Part shown: positions 32,973-41,706 of the stretch, piece after piece
Layout: each line of letters begins with the position of its first letter
Position numbering within the stretch: position 1 is the stretch's first letter
Source of the DNA: Bacillota bacterium
GTDB taxonomy: Bacteria; Bacillota; Clostridia; Christensenellales; UMGS416
Assembly: GCA_023435705.1 (NCBI GenBank)
Contig: JAEYRH010000009.1
Span: 372,001-436,000, forward strand
Direction: 5' to 3'
Length of the DNA stretch: 64,000 nucleotides
Position numbers and translations under genes: made by a program
Notes under the pieces: model-generated
Database searches by the model: none
The model's input: only the letters and a program-made list of their open reading frames with translations
Told to the model about the DNA's origin: nothing

Positions 32973-33578
32973 TTACTGGAACTTGATTTCGAAATCTGCC
33001 TCCACCCGGCAGAAGGAGTTGCCGCCCAGGCGTGCAACCGCGTGCAAGTTTCTCCAAACGATCTCACCGGTTTCACCGAGCAAGCCTTCCTGCAGATGGA
33101 CATTACGAATTGTCCCCAGGATCAGGTTGCCTGCATTTGCACCTTCACCCACGGTGATGATGCGATCCAATTCGCACTCAAACGCTGCTTTGGCATCCAG
33201 CACCCGCGGTGGAGCAACGGCCATAGACGGAGATAACTGGATGCTTTCCCGCGCGGCCTCGTCCACTTCGTAGGGCAGTGTGGCGGAGGTGGCTGCCATC
33301 TTCGGTGCGAGCTCTTCTGAGACCAGGCTGACCACAAACTGGCCGGTGGAGAGGATGTTGCGTACTGTGTCCTTCCTGCTGCCATCGGGCCGGTTCACGG
33401 CGCAAATGCTCAGCGTGGGCGGGCTCCAGGCCACCAGGTTGAACATACTGAACGGTGCCAGGTTCACCGTGCCGCCATCACCAACAGTCGTCACCCATGC
33501 GATGGGGCGGGGGATGATCAGGCCAGTCAGCAAGTCATGGGCTTTGCGGTGTTCCAGTTTCGATGGATTGATATCCAT
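32973..33578 (-). CDS. Flavin reductase-like FMN-binding protein
   Basis: A 201-residue split-barrel flavoprotein of the flavin reductase-like family. LLTGLIIPRPIAWVTTVGDGGTVNLAPFSMFN contains the FMN-contacting RPI and NLAPFS elements, and GSRKDTVRNILSTGQFVVSLV the second block. It may supply reduced flavin or act as an oxidoreductase; the partner is unknown. It is 21 bases downstream of the amino-acid kinase gene, so the two form an operon. Confidence 0.82.
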   Translation of the reverse strand: MDINPSKLEHRKAHDLLTGLIIPRPIAWVTTVGDGGTVNLAPFSMFNLVAWSPPTLSICAVNRPDGSRKDTVRNILSTGQFVVSLVSEELAPKMAATSATLPYEVDEAARESIQLSPSMAVAPPRVLDAKAAFECELDRIITVGEGANAGNLILGTIRNVHLQEGLLGETGEIVWRNLHAVARLGGNSFCRVEADFEIKFQ

Positions 33579-33599
33579 TCCCAAAGTCTCCCAGCTTTA

Positions 33600-34433
33600 T
33601 TACATCCTCACGCCGATCCTCGTGCAGCGCACCCGTCCTTCCACGAGGTCGGAGATCCTGTGCCTTGCGTGGCCGATGATCACCTCGGTGCCGGCCTTCA
33701 CTGGCCCCTTGCAAAACTCCAGCTTGGCCCTTGCACCGCCGGCACCTCGGCGGCTGGCGCCATCGCAATGGTCTTGCATGCGCTCGATAGCGGTCAGTAC
33801 TTCCTGCGCGTCGTTTCCGGTGATTGTTTCCACGAGGGTGTCCGGATTGGCGGAGTCCAGATAAATGCCGTCCACACTGGTCATGATGAGCAGCCGCTTG
33901 GCCTGAACCAATGAGGAAATCACCGCGGCCGTCTCGTCGTTGTCGATGCATTCCACCACGCCGTTGCGGTTCTGGCGGAGCTGCACCAGCTCCATTTTTC
34001 GGTTTTCCTCGAAGCTTACCGGATCGTTGTAATTCACGATTGGGATCGCTCCCTGCCCGGTGCAGCGCAGCAACAGGCTTTTGATGTGGCTGCATTTATC
34101 AGGGTCATTAAAGTGGGTGTGCTCCACCAGCAGTTGCCTCACAGAGTATTCCGGCGAGATGAATCGCCGGTAGTTTTCCATTAGGATGGCCTGCCCCTGC
34201 GCGGCGTAGTCGGCTTTGGCCTCTTCCTCGTCGCCGGCAAGCTCTTGACCTCCGTTGCGTTTCATGTAGTCCAGGCGGCCGATCTCTGTAGCACCCGATG
34301 ACACCCACACCATGCCGGGCTTGAGCTCCGCGCCCAGGCGGCTGAAGATGTTATAATTGATGTCATGGTCCTCCTTGCGGATCAGGGCCATGGAGCCAAT
34401 TTTTCCGACCAGTTCAATCGTTTCTGTGGACAT
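33600..34433 (-). CDS. Amino-acid kinase family protein (glutamate 5-kinase-like, no PUA domain)
   Basis: A 277-residue kinase of the glutamate 5-kinase/UMP kinase fold. LVGKIGSMALIRKEDHDIN is the N-terminal phosphate-binding strand, PGMVWVSSGATEIGR the G-rich loop, PIVNYNDPVSFEENRK and DNDETAAVISSLVQAKRLLIMTSVDGIY the substrate and ATP sites, and GGARAKLEF the later lysine. It lacks the C-terminal PUA domain of bacterial ProB, and no proA is next to it. The phosphate acceptor is therefore uncertain. ATG 34433 begins the conserved region. Confidence 0.72.
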   Translation of the reverse strand: MSTETIELVGKIGSMALIRKEDHDINYNIFSRLGAELKPGMVWVSSGATEIGRLDYMKRNGGQELAGDEEEAKADYAAQGQAILMENYRRFISPEYSVRQLLVEHTHFNDPDKCSHIKSLLLRCTGQGAIPIVNYNDPVSFEENRKMELVQLRQNRNGVVECIDNDETAAVISSLVQAKRLLIMTSVDGIYLDSANPDTLVETITGNDAQEVLTAIERMQDHCDGASRRGAGGARAKLEFCKGPVKAGTEVIIGHARHRISDLVEGRVRCTRIGVRM

Positions 34434-34512
34434 TTGGCAACCTGTCCTTTCCCGAAATCGCGTGTATTGCATATTGAATGAGGGCAGTCAGTAAATTCAG
34501 CAGCGAAATAAC

Positions 34513-35931
34513 TCAATCTGCTTCGACTTCCAGTGAAAGCGCGTTGGCATCGGTTAAAGCCGGCTCATCCTGATCTGTGAGGCGTATCATCCAGTTTTTT
34601 CGGAAGAAGAAGACCAACCCGACGACCACTTTGAAGACCTCTTCGGTGAAGATCAACGCAAAGATCCAGATGAAGGGCAGATGCAGTACAAATCCTGCGA
34701 TCGCCACAACCGGTGCGCCAACCAGCCACACTGCCGCCACATCAATGACAGCGCCCAGTTTCGGCTTTCCTCCTGCGCGGAAAATCGCTACGATCAACAG
34801 CATACCGAGCATCTTAAAAGGCAAGCCGAAGCTGCCGATCAGCAGGAGTTGCGCAGCCAGATCACCGGTGGCCTGGTCTGCCGGGTGGATCAGGCTGATG
34901 ATCGGCACCCGGAGCGTGATTTCCAAAATGCTCATGCACACTGCAAACAGCGTGCCGGCCACCAGAAACCACTTGGCGCTGCGCCATGCCCGCTCGTTGT
35001 CGCCAGCGCCCACGGCTTTGCCAACGATCACGCCGCATGCCGCGCCCATGCCGATCACAAAGGAAAAGAGCAGTTGGTCAATGCTGCTGTAGAGTGTGTA
35101 GGCCGGCACACCGGTTTCTCCGCCCACACGGCCAAATACAAACAGATAGGCGGACGTTCCCAGCGACCACAACACTTCGTTGATGATGACGGGAGCAGCC
35201 ACGGCATAGAACTTCTGAACCATTGGCTTGGTAAAAGTGAACAATTCCCTAATGCGGGCCAATGCCGGGTGCTTGCGGTGCCGCAAAACTGTGATCAACA
35301 CGCACATCTGCACAAAACTTGAGATCAACGTGGACACCGCCGCGCCACGCACGCCCAGCTTCGGGAAGCCCAGGTTGCCATAGATCAACAGGAAGTTCAG
35401 CCCTGTATTGATTGTGACAGCCAGGATGCTTGTGATCAGCGGCACACGCACCTCCTCGGTGCTTCGTAGCATGTTCGTCGTGGCGAAGTTGAAGCCCATC
35501 ACAATGCAGTTGAACGCGATGATCTCCATGAATTCCGCACCCAGCCGCACAGCCTCCGGGTTGTTGTTTCCGGCGAATACTTTCACCAACTCATGGGGGA
35601 ACAGTGCCATTGCCACACCAAACAAAAGCACCAGCGCCATTGTGTTGAGCAGTGCGAAACCGTAAACACGGCGAATGCCCGCTTCGTCGTTGACGCCTCT
35701 ATATTGGGAATAGAGGATCGCGGCGCCGGAATTGATGCCAAACAGCGAGATCATCATGATGAAGTTCCAGCGGCCTGCCATACCCACGCCGGCCATTGCG
35801 GCGTTGCCTAGTTGGGAGACCATCGCCGAGTCAATCAGTTGGAACGCCGCCATCAGCAGGTTCTGCAGGGCAATCGGAATTGCCAGTTTTCTCATGTCAC
35901 TAAGCAAGGATGGTTGGTAAAGTGTTTTCAT
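34513..35931 (-). CDS. MATE family efflux transporter
   Basis: A 472-residue protein with twelve predicted helices in two homologous halves. IPIALQNLLMAAFQLIDSAMVSQLGNAAMAGVG is the classic MATE opening (P-x-x-x-x-x-x-x-x-x-x-D-x-x-x-V-x-x-LG). It probably exports drugs or metabolites using an Na+ or H+ gradient. It is monocistronic. Its promoter region holds a palindrome that could bind a local repressor, although no regulator gene is adjacent. Confidence 0.92.
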   Translation of the reverse strand: MKTLYQPSLLSDMRKLAIPIALQNLLMAAFQLIDSAMVSQLGNAAMAGVGMAGRWNFIMMISLFGINSGAAILYSQYRGVNDEAGIRRVYGFALLNTMALVLLFGVAMALFPHELVKVFAGNNNPEAVRLGAEFMEIIAFNCIVMGFNFATTNMLRSTEEVRVPLITSILAVTINTGLNFLLIYGNLGFPKLGVRGAAVSTLISSFVQMCVLITVLRHRKHPALARIRELFTFTKPMVQKFYAVAAPVIINEVLWSLGTSAYLFVFGRVGGETGVPAYTLYSSIDQLLFSFVIGMGAACGVIVGKAVGAGDNERAWRSAKWFLVAGTLFAVCMSILEITLRVPIISLIHPADQATGDLAAQLLLIGSFGLPFKMLGMLLIVAIFRAGGKPKLGAVIDVAAVWLVGAPVVAIAGFVLHLPFIWIFALIFTEEVFKVVVGLVFFFRKNWMIRLTDQDEPALTDANALSLEVEAD

Positions 35932-35958
35932 ATAAACTGTTGTTCTCCATTGAACAGG

Positions 35959-35978
35959 TTAATCATATTATATTAACA
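35959..35978 (-). promoter_or_regulatory. Palindrome overlapping the MATE gene promoter
   Basis: GTTAAT-N8-ATTAAC surrounds a TATAAT-like -10 sequence on the minus strand, upstream of ATG 35931. It is an operator candidate only. Confidence 0.4.
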
Positions 35979-35998
35979 CATATTTGCCCTGTTGGCAG

Positions 35999-36027
35999 TA
36001 AAAAAGCGCCGGTTGCGAATCGGCGCT
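35999..36027 (-). terminator. Terminator of the wbp-type sugar operon
   Basis: On the minus strand AGCGCCG/CGGCGCT with a 9-base loop is followed by six T residues, 22 bases after the wbpB stop. Confidence 0.8.
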
Positions 36028-36048
36028 GTGTTTCCTGCTGATGGCACT

Positions 36049-37155
36049 TCAGGTTTGAAATCTTCCTGCCATATCCATCGTGGAAAAGTCGGTGAGCGGC
36101 AGCCGCACCGGCTGACCTTCCTTCGCTGATTTGTAGATCGCCAGCACTAGTTCCAACGCCTGCCGGCCTGCTTCGCCATCGACGTAAGGCGCGCGGCCTT
36201 CCTGGATTGCGGTGGCCACGTCGGCATAAAGGGGCGTGTGCCCGAAGCCATACACGTTGGGCGGCGTCTCAGCGCATTCGGCCATCACAGCTTTGGGATC
36301 GTCAATCTTGTCGGCAAACGTCCACTCCTCGATCAGGTTCACTGACTTGCCGCCGGCCTTCACGGTGCCCTTCTCGCCGAAGATATAGAGCGTCTCTTCG
36401 AGGTTCTTCGGGAAGATGTTCGTCGTGCCCTCGATAAGGCCATAGCTGCCGTTCGCGAATTTCACGATGGCCAGGCCTAGATCCTCGGCCTGGATGTAGG
36501 GGTGGTTTAGGCGGTCTGTATAGGCCATCACTTCTGTGACCTCATCGCCCATCATCCAGCGCAGCAGGTCGATGTTATGGATGCACTGGTTCATGAGAGC
36601 CCCGCCGTCCTGCACCCAGGTGCCGCGCCACGGAGCCTGCGTGTAGTAGTCCTGCCCCCGGTTCCAGCGGATGTGCGCCGCACCGTGCAGCAGGCGGCCG
36701 AAGCGCCCTGTTTCCATCGCCTGCCGGATCTTCTGGATCGACTTGTTGAAGCGGTTCTGGTGGTTTGTACACAGCAGCACGCCTTGCTTCCTGGCCGCGG
36801 CGATCATCGCATCGGCGTCAACAAGCGACAGCGCGATGGGTTTTTCGACGATGAGGTTTGAGCCGGTGGCGATCACGTCCAGGGCAATGCCGGCGTGGTT
36901 GCCGCTTTCTGTGGCGATGGCGACCAGATTCGGCTGCTCCTTCTGCAGCATCTCGTGGTAGTCGGCATAACGGCGGATCGCAGCTCGCTCGCCTTCGGGG
37001 AAGGACGAGGTTGCCAGCGCCTTCTCCATGTTCTCCGGAATGATGTCGCACACAGCGGCGAGTTCCATGGCGTCGCGGTTGTGAAAGGAGGCCTCCACAT
37101 GATTCACTGAGATCCTACCGCAGCCGATCAGGCAGGTCTTGATCCGGTCCGTCAT
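36049..37155 (-). CDS. wbpB: WbpB/WlbA-like UDP-GlcNAcA 3-dehydrogenase
   Basis: A 368-residue Gfo/Idh/MocA oxidoreductase. The Rossmann motif CLIGCGRISVNHVEA is at residues 8-22, EKPIAL at about 104-109 is the catalytic EKP motif, and GALMNQCIHNIDLLRWMMGD is the substrate-side helix. In WbpB/WlbA this enzyme oxidises C3 of UDP-N-acetylglucosaminuronate so that WbpE can transaminate it. The family assignment is certain. The substrate rests on the four neighbouring genes. It overlaps wbpD by four bases and is the last gene of the operon. Confidence 0.82.
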   Translation of the reverse strand: MTDRIKTCLIGCGRISVNHVEASFHNRDAMELAAVCDIIPENMEKALATSSFPEGERAAIRRYADYHEMLQKEQPNLVAIATESGNHAGIALDVIATGSNLIVEKPIALSLVDADAMIAAARKQGVLLCTNHQNRFNKSIQKIRQAMETGRFGRLLHGAAHIRWNRGQDYYTQAPWRGTWVQDGGALMNQCIHNIDLLRWMMGDEVTEVMAYTDRLNHPYIQAEDLGLAIVKFANGSYGLIEGTTNIFPKNLEETLYIFGEKGTVKAGGKSVNLIEEWTFADKIDDPKAVMAECAETPPNVYGFGHTPLYADVATAIQEGRAPYVDGEAGRQALELVLAIYKSAKEGQPVRLPLTDFSTMDMAGRFQT

Positions 37156-37925
37156 TTGCTTCCGCTGTCCTTTTCGTCATAGAATACTTGGTATTCGATC
37201 AGTTGCTCCGCCGGCACTTCCCGCACGGGCTTGGCCGGACAGCCAGCCGCGATCGTGCGGTCCGGCACGTCGCGGGTGACCACGGCCCCCGCCGCCACAA
37301 ATCCGTCGCGGCCGATCACACAGCCCGGAAGGATTGTGGCCCCGGCGCCGATGCGGGCGCCGGCGCGGCACGTCACGCCCTTGAAATGCCTTTTGCGCTC
37401 CTCGGAGCGGCCAGCGAAGTTGTCGTTGGAAGTGGTCACGCCGGGGGCGATGAACACATAATCCTCGAGTGTTGAATAGGCGGTGATATAGCTGTTGGTT
37501 TCCAGCTTGCAGCTCTTGCCCACGGTGCAGAAATTTTCCACTGCCGCGCCTCGCCCAATGATCGTCCGTTCGCCAACCGTGACATTTTCACGCACGGTGG
37601 CCAGGTCAGCCACCAGCACGCTGCGGCCCAGCGTGCACCCGGCATAAAGCACTGCGCCTGTACCGATCATGCACCCTTCGCCGATCATGAGCGGCGGCAA
37701 GGTGCCGGTCTCTGCCATAATGCTGGAAACCGAGCGCATGGGCTGTTTGCCCAGCACGGCGTGGTCGTCCACGCGCACACCATCACCGATGACGGTGCCG
37801 GGATGGATCACCGCATGGCAGCCGATGCGGCAGCCGCTGCCGACGGTTGCATGCTCCATCACGATCGAGCCTTCGCCGATCGTGGTTTCTTCTCCGATTT
37901 GGGCGGTGGGGTGGATGGTGGGCAA
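37152..37925 (-). CDS. wbpD: WbpD-like hexapeptide-repeat N-acetyltransferase
   Basis: A 257-residue left-handed beta-helix acetyltransferase. Hexapeptide turns run from IHPTAQIGEETTIGEGSIV through VGSGCRIGCHAVIHPGTVIGDGV to ARIGAGATILPGCVIGRDGFVAAGAVVTRDVPD. It is expected to acetylate the 3-amino group formed by WbpB/WbpE. The start is taken as TTG 37925, because GGAGGGAG lies eight bases upstream and the helix begins at once. That ribosome site is the end of a 116-base hairpin repeat. Longer upstream frames run antisense through the repeat and wbpI. Confidence 0.8.
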   Translation of the reverse strand: MPTIHPTAQIGEETTIGEGSIVMEHATVGSGCRIGCHAVIHPGTVIGDGVRVDDHAVLGKQPMRSVSSIMAETGTLPPLMIGEGCMIGTGAVLYAGCTLGRSVLVADLATVRENVTVGERTIIGRGAAVENFCTVGKSCKLETNSYITAYSTLEDYVFIAPGVTTSNDNFAGRSEERKRHFKGVTCRAGARIGAGATILPGCVIGRDGFVAAGAVVTRDVPDRTIAAGCPAKPVREVPAEQLIEYQVFYDEKDSGSK

Positions 37926-38041
37926 ATGAAACTCCCTCCGGCACCTTCGGTGCCACCTCCCACTATGAGGGAGGCAAGTTGCACATTGAAAGAGGATTGC
38001 TTGTCCCCCTCTTGAGGGGGATGCCCGAAGGGCAGGGGGAG
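37926..38041. repeat. MITE-like hairpin repeat inside the sugar operon
   Basis: The element fills the gap between the wbpI stop and the wbpD start. The left arm (AAACTCCCTCCGG, a TTCG-looped hairpin, then GAGGGAGGCAAG) and the right arm (CTTGTCCCCCTC, a second hairpin, then GGGGGAGTT) are inverted relative to each other. The same plan (AAACTCCC ... CAAG ... CTTG ... GGGAGT) recurs at 51178-51361. No coding capacity is seen. Confidence 0.75.
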
Positions 38042-39169
38042 TTAACTCCTCCGATCCCTTACAAACTTTATACGATCCATCAACCCCGCAATCCTCTCCG
38101 CCGCGTGCCCGTCGCCGTAATACCTGGCCGGGTCGTGCAGCAGCGGGTCGGGAGTGACGTCCAGCACGTTTTTTAGGATCTCGTCGGCGGTCACGACGGG
38201 TGTCAGCATGTTCCACCGGCCGGTACGGGTTTCCACCCAGCTCGTCGTGTCGGCCAGCGTGATGCAGGGGCGGCCCAGCATATAGGCCTCCTTCTGCAGG
38301 CCGCCGGAGTCGGTCAGCACCTTTTCGGCCCGGCGGGTGAGCCAGCTCATGAGCGTGTAGCGCACCGGCTCGCAGAACAGGATGTTGCTGTAGTGGAATT
38401 GGCCATTCAGGCCGTCCACGAGCTTGCGGATTCGGGGGTGCACCGGGAACACGACCGGGTGGGGCAGCCGTTCGAAGGCGGAAAGTATGATGCCCAATGC
38501 GTCGGCAGTGCGGGTGTTCTCCGCCCGGTGGATCGTCGCCAGATACCATTTGGCCACGGCGGACTGCTCCGGCCCATCGGCATAGAGCTTTTGAAGCTGC
38601 TTCATGCCGTTGTTGCCATATCGTTGTTCGGCCAGCGCGCCGTAGTGCAGCGCCACGTCATACATCACGTCGCCTACGTTGTGCACGCCGGACGTGATGC
38701 CCTCGTCGGCCAGCCAGTCTACTGCCGACTGGGTGGGGCAGAACAGGATGTCCGAGAGGTGGTCGGTGCAGATGCGGTTCTGCTCCTCGGGCATCGCCTT
38801 GTCAAAGCTGCGCAGACCGGCCTCCACATGCGCCAGCGGCACCAAGAGCTTGCTGGCGGCCAACGCGCCGGCCAGCGTGGAGTTGGTGTCGCCATAAATG
38901 AGCACCGCGCCGGGCTTGTGCTCCAGGATCACATTTTCGATGGCGGCCAGCATGGCGCTGGTCTGCGCGCCGTGCCCGCCGGAGCCGATGCCCAGGTTCA
39001 CGTCCGGCGCGGGGATCGATAGGTCCTCAAAGAAGACCTTCGACATATTGTCGTCGTAGTGCTGGCCGGTGTGCACGAGAATTTCCTCGTGGCGTTTCCG
39101 GAGCGCCGCAGAAACCACTGCGGACTTCACAAACTGGGGTCGGGCCCCGACAACCGATACGATCTTCAT
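38042..39169 (-). CDS. wbpI: WbpI/WecB-like UDP-sugar 2-epimerase
   Basis: A 375-residue non-hydrolysing UDP-GlcNAc 2-epimerase family protein. VVGARPQFVKSA (residues 6-17), HTGQHYDDNMSKVFFEDL, GDTNSTLAGALAASK, HVEAGLRSFDKAMPEEQNR and the C-terminal SGGLQKEAYMLGRPC are the conserved blocks. WecB acts on UDP-GlcNAc, while WbpI acts on the 2,3-diacetamido uronate. With wbpA, B, D and E all adjacent, WbpI is the better call. It starts seven bases after wbpA. Confidence 0.85.
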   Translation of the reverse strand: MKIVSVVGARPQFVKSAVVSAALRKRHEEILVHTGQHYDDNMSKVFFEDLSIPAPDVNLGIGSGGHGAQTSAMLAAIENVILEHKPGAVLIYGDTNSTLAGALAASKLLVPLAHVEAGLRSFDKAMPEEQNRICTDHLSDILFCPTQSAVDWLADEGITSGVHNVGDVMYDVALHYGALAEQRYGNNGMKQLQKLYADGPEQSAVAKWYLATIHRAENTRTADALGIILSAFERLPHPVVFPVHPRIRKLVDGLNGQFHYSNILFCEPVRYTLMSWLTRRAEKVLTDSGGLQKEAYMLGRPCITLADTTSWVETRTGRWNMLTPVVTADEILKNVLDVTPDPLLHDPARYYGDGHAAERIAGLMDRIKFVRDRRS

Positions 39170-39176
39170 GCTTTCC

Positions 39177-40481
39177 TTACAGCCGGTGTACGTGCGGCGC
39201 GCGGATATCGCTGGTTACGTTGCGGGTGTCGAATACGAGCTTTGCCTGCTTGGCGATGTCTTCCGCCTTATATGCCGTGTGGTCGGTCGTGATGATCACG
39301 ATGTCTGCTTCGGACATCGCCGAAAGCTCCTGAGACACATAGTGCACGCCGCCGTGGGTGAACTTGGGGATGAACGGGTCGTTGACGGTGACTTGGGCTT
39401 TCGCTTCCTGCAGCAGCTCCAGGATCTTCAGCACCGGCGATTCCCTGAGGTCGTCGATATCCTTTTTGTATGCCGCGCCCAGCAGCATCACCTTTGAGCC
39501 ATTGAGCGCCTTGCCCTGTTCGTTCAGCAGCCGCATCACGCGCTCTATCACGAACTCGGGCATGTAGTTGTTGATCTCGCCGGCCGTCTCAATTAGCCTT
39601 GTGTGGTAGTTATACTCTCGGGCCTTCCATGTGAGATAGAAGGGGTCGATCGGGATGCAGTGGCCGCCCAGACCGGGGCCGGGCCAGAACGCCATAAAGC
39701 CGTAGGGCTTGGTTTTGGCGGCCTCGATGACCTCCCATACGTCGATGCCCATGCGGTGGCAGAGTATCGCCATCTCGTTTGCCAGCGCGATGTTGATGTT
39801 GCGGAAGGTGTTTTCGAGGATCTTCTCCATCTCGGCCACCTTGGGGCTGCTGGCTTTGAAAAGGTCGCCCTCCAGCACATTGCCGTAGAGCAGCGCCGCA
39901 AGTTCCGTGCACTTCGGCGTCACGCCGCCCACGACCTTCGGGGTGTTGCGGGTGTTGTAGACCTTGTTGCCTGGGTCCACGCGCTCCGGCGAGAAGGCCA
40001 TGAAAATGTCGTCGCCTACTTTGAAGCCCTTCTCGGTGAAGAGCGGCATCATGACTTCCTCGGTGGTGCCGGGATAAGTCGTGCTTTCCAGCACGATCAG
40101 CATGCCGGGATGGGCGTAGCGGGCCACCTCGCGGCTGGAGTTCTGCACATAGGACACGTCCGGCTGCTGGTATTTGTCAAGCGGCGTGGGCACGCAGATT
40201 GCCACGCAGTCGGTCTCGGCGATGCGGGAATAGTCCGTCGTCGCCTGGATAATCCCTGATTTCACAAAGTGCTCCAGGTCATCGTCCACCACGTCGCCGA
40301 TGTAGTTGACGGCCTGATTGACCATGTCCACCCGCTTCGCTTGTACATCAAAGCCGATTACCTTGTAGCCGGCACGGGCTTTTTCCACGGCCAGCGGCAG
40401 ACCCACATACCCGAGCCCCACCACCGACACCACGGCTGTACGGTTTGCGATCTTTTCCTTGAGCGATTCATAATGTATCAT
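39177..40481 (-). CDS. wbpA: WbpA-like UDP-N-acetyl-D-glucosamine 6-dehydrogenase
   Basis: A 434-residue UDP-sugar dehydrogenase. SVVGLGYVGLPLAVEKARAGYKVIGFD is the NAD site (about residues 18-45). ASSPKVAEMEKILENTFRNINIALANE is the dimer/lysine helix. The catalytic cysteine lies in GPGLGGHCIPIDP (about residue 262). WbpA performs two successive oxidations at C6 to form UDP-GlcNAcA. The family also includes WecC and Vi-type enzymes; the gene set favours WbpA. It is separated from wbpE by nine bases. Confidence 0.88.
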   Translation of the reverse strand: MIHYESLKEKIANRTAVVSVVGLGYVGLPLAVEKARAGYKVIGFDVQAKRVDMVNQAVNYIGDVVDDDLEHFVKSGIIQATTDYSRIAETDCVAICVPTPLDKYQQPDVSYVQNSSREVARYAHPGMLIVLESTTYPGTTEEVMMPLFTEKGFKVGDDIFMAFSPERVDPGNKVYNTRNTPKVVGGVTPKCTELAALLYGNVLEGDLFKASSPKVAEMEKILENTFRNINIALANEMAILCHRMGIDVWEVIEAAKTKPYGFMAFWPGPGLGGHCIPIDPFYLTWKAREYNYHTRLIETAGEINNYMPEFVIERVMRLLNEQGKALNGSKVMLLGAAYKKDIDDLRESPVLKILELLQEAKAQVTVNDPFIPKFTHGGVHYVSQELSAMSEADIVIITTDHTAYKAEDIAKQAKLVFDTRNVTSDIRAPHVHRL

Positions 40482-40490
40482 CTTGATACC

Positions 40491-41591
40491 TCATCGAATG
40501 TAGCTTTTCACAGCGTCGATCACTTGGTTCTGCTCATCGTCCGAGAGCTCTGGGAAGCAGGGGATTGCCAGCATCGAGGGCGCCAGCGCCTCTGCGACCG
40601 GCAAGTCGCCGGGCTTGTGGCCTATGTCAGCGTAAACCTTCTGCAGGTGCATCGGCAGCGGGTAATAGACGCCGGAGCCTACGCCTTTGGCATCCAGGTG
40701 ACCCTTGAAGGCATCCCGGTTATCCGTTCCCATCATGTACAGGTGGTACACATGGCCCCGGCCGGGCTTCTCCTCCGGCAGCCGCACCGGCAGGCCTGCG
40801 AACGCCTGGTTATAACGCCGTGCGATTTCCAGCCTCTTGGCGTTCCAGCCGTCCAGGTGCGGCAGCTTCGCCAGCACGATGGCGGCCTGCAACGTATCCA
40901 ACCGGCTGTTGTAGCCGAACATGTCGTGGTAATACTTGGGGTTGGAGCCGTGGGTGCGTTTCCTGCGGAGCAGCGCAGCCCAATCGTCGTTGTCGGTCAC
41001 GATGAAACCGCCGTCTCCGTAACAGCCCAGATTTTTCGTGGGGAACAGCGAAAAGCATCCGATGTGCCCGATGCTGCCCACGCGCTTTCCTTTGTAGGTG
41101 GCCCCGATGGCCTGGGCGCAGTCCTCCACAACGGTCAGGTTGTGCTCGCGAGAGACCGCCATGATTGCGTCCATGTCGCAGGGCTGGCCAAAGATATGCA
41201 CCGGGATAATGGCTTTGGTGCGTGATGTGATAGCCTTTTTGATCTTTTCTGGGTCGATCGTGAAGGAGTCGGCCTCCACGTCCACAAATACCGGTGTGCC
41301 GCCCATGTGGGACACGCACTCCACCGACGCGATGAATGTATATGGCGTCGTGATGACCTCGCAGCCCTCGCCGATGCCCAGCACGTCCATTGTCATCACC
41401 AGCGCGTCGGTGCCATTGGCACATGCGATTGCATGCTTGACACCCAGGTATCGCGCCAGTGCCTTTTCGAGCTCCGCCACCTCCGGGCCCATGATGAAAT
41501 GGCCTTCGGAAAGCACCTTGGCGATGGCAGCGTCAATTTGGGGCTTGATGGACTCGTATTGGCGTGACAGTGTAAAGTAAGGTACGCTCAA
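40491..41591 (-). CDS. wbpE: WbpE-like DegT/DnrJ/EryC1 sugar aminotransferase
   Basis: A 366-residue PLP enzyme of the sugar aminotransferase class. ANGTDALVMTMDVLGIG binds PLP phosphate, VVEDCAQAIGA supplies the Asp to the pyridine nitrogen, and FSLFPTKNLGCYGDGG carries the Schiff-base lysine. It is expected to transfer an amino group from glutamate to the 3-keto sugar made by WbpB. It is the first gene of the five-gene operon. Confidence 0.88.
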   Translation of the reverse strand: MSVPYFTLSRQYESIKPQIDAAIAKVLSEGHFIMGPEVAELEKALARYLGVKHAIACANGTDALVMTMDVLGIGEGCEVITTPYTFIASVECVSHMGGTPVFVDVEADSFTIDPEKIKKAITSRTKAIIPVHIFGQPCDMDAIMAVSREHNLTVVEDCAQAIGATYKGKRVGSIGHIGCFSLFPTKNLGCYGDGGFIVTDNDDWAALLRRKRTHGSNPKYYHDMFGYNSRLDTLQAAIVLAKLPHLDGWNAKRLEIARRYNQAFAGLPVRLPEEKPGRGHVYHLYMMGTDNRDAFKGHLDAKGVGSGVYYPLPMHLQKVYADIGHKPGDLPVAEALAPSMLAIPCFPELSDDEQNQVIDAVKSYIR

Positions 41592-41634
41592 AATATCACC
41601 TGCGATAACTTTGGTATTCGCAAATAGCTGTCAT

Positions 41635-41643
41635 ATTATATCA
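41635..41643 (-). promoter_or_regulatory. Extended -10 promoter of the wbp-type operon
   Basis: On the minus strand TG-A-TATAAT lies about 45 bases before wbpE. There is no convincing -35 box, as expected for extended -10 promoters. Confidence 0.5.
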
Positions 41644-41706
41644 TAAGGTGATTGGCACGTATACCTCTGGCTTCTTCCGTCCACTGCGCTGGACACCTTA
41701 TCTGTT

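Noticed and set aside
31606..33057. 483-codon minus-strand open frame across the PBP 3' end and its terminator
   Set aside because: It runs through a terminator hairpin and is the complement of conserved transpeptidase codons.
37926..38549. Longer wbpD frame reaching back through the repeat and into wbpI
   Set aside because: The extra residues are antisense or out-of-frame readings of the repeat and wbpI. The beta-helix begins directly after TTG 37925.
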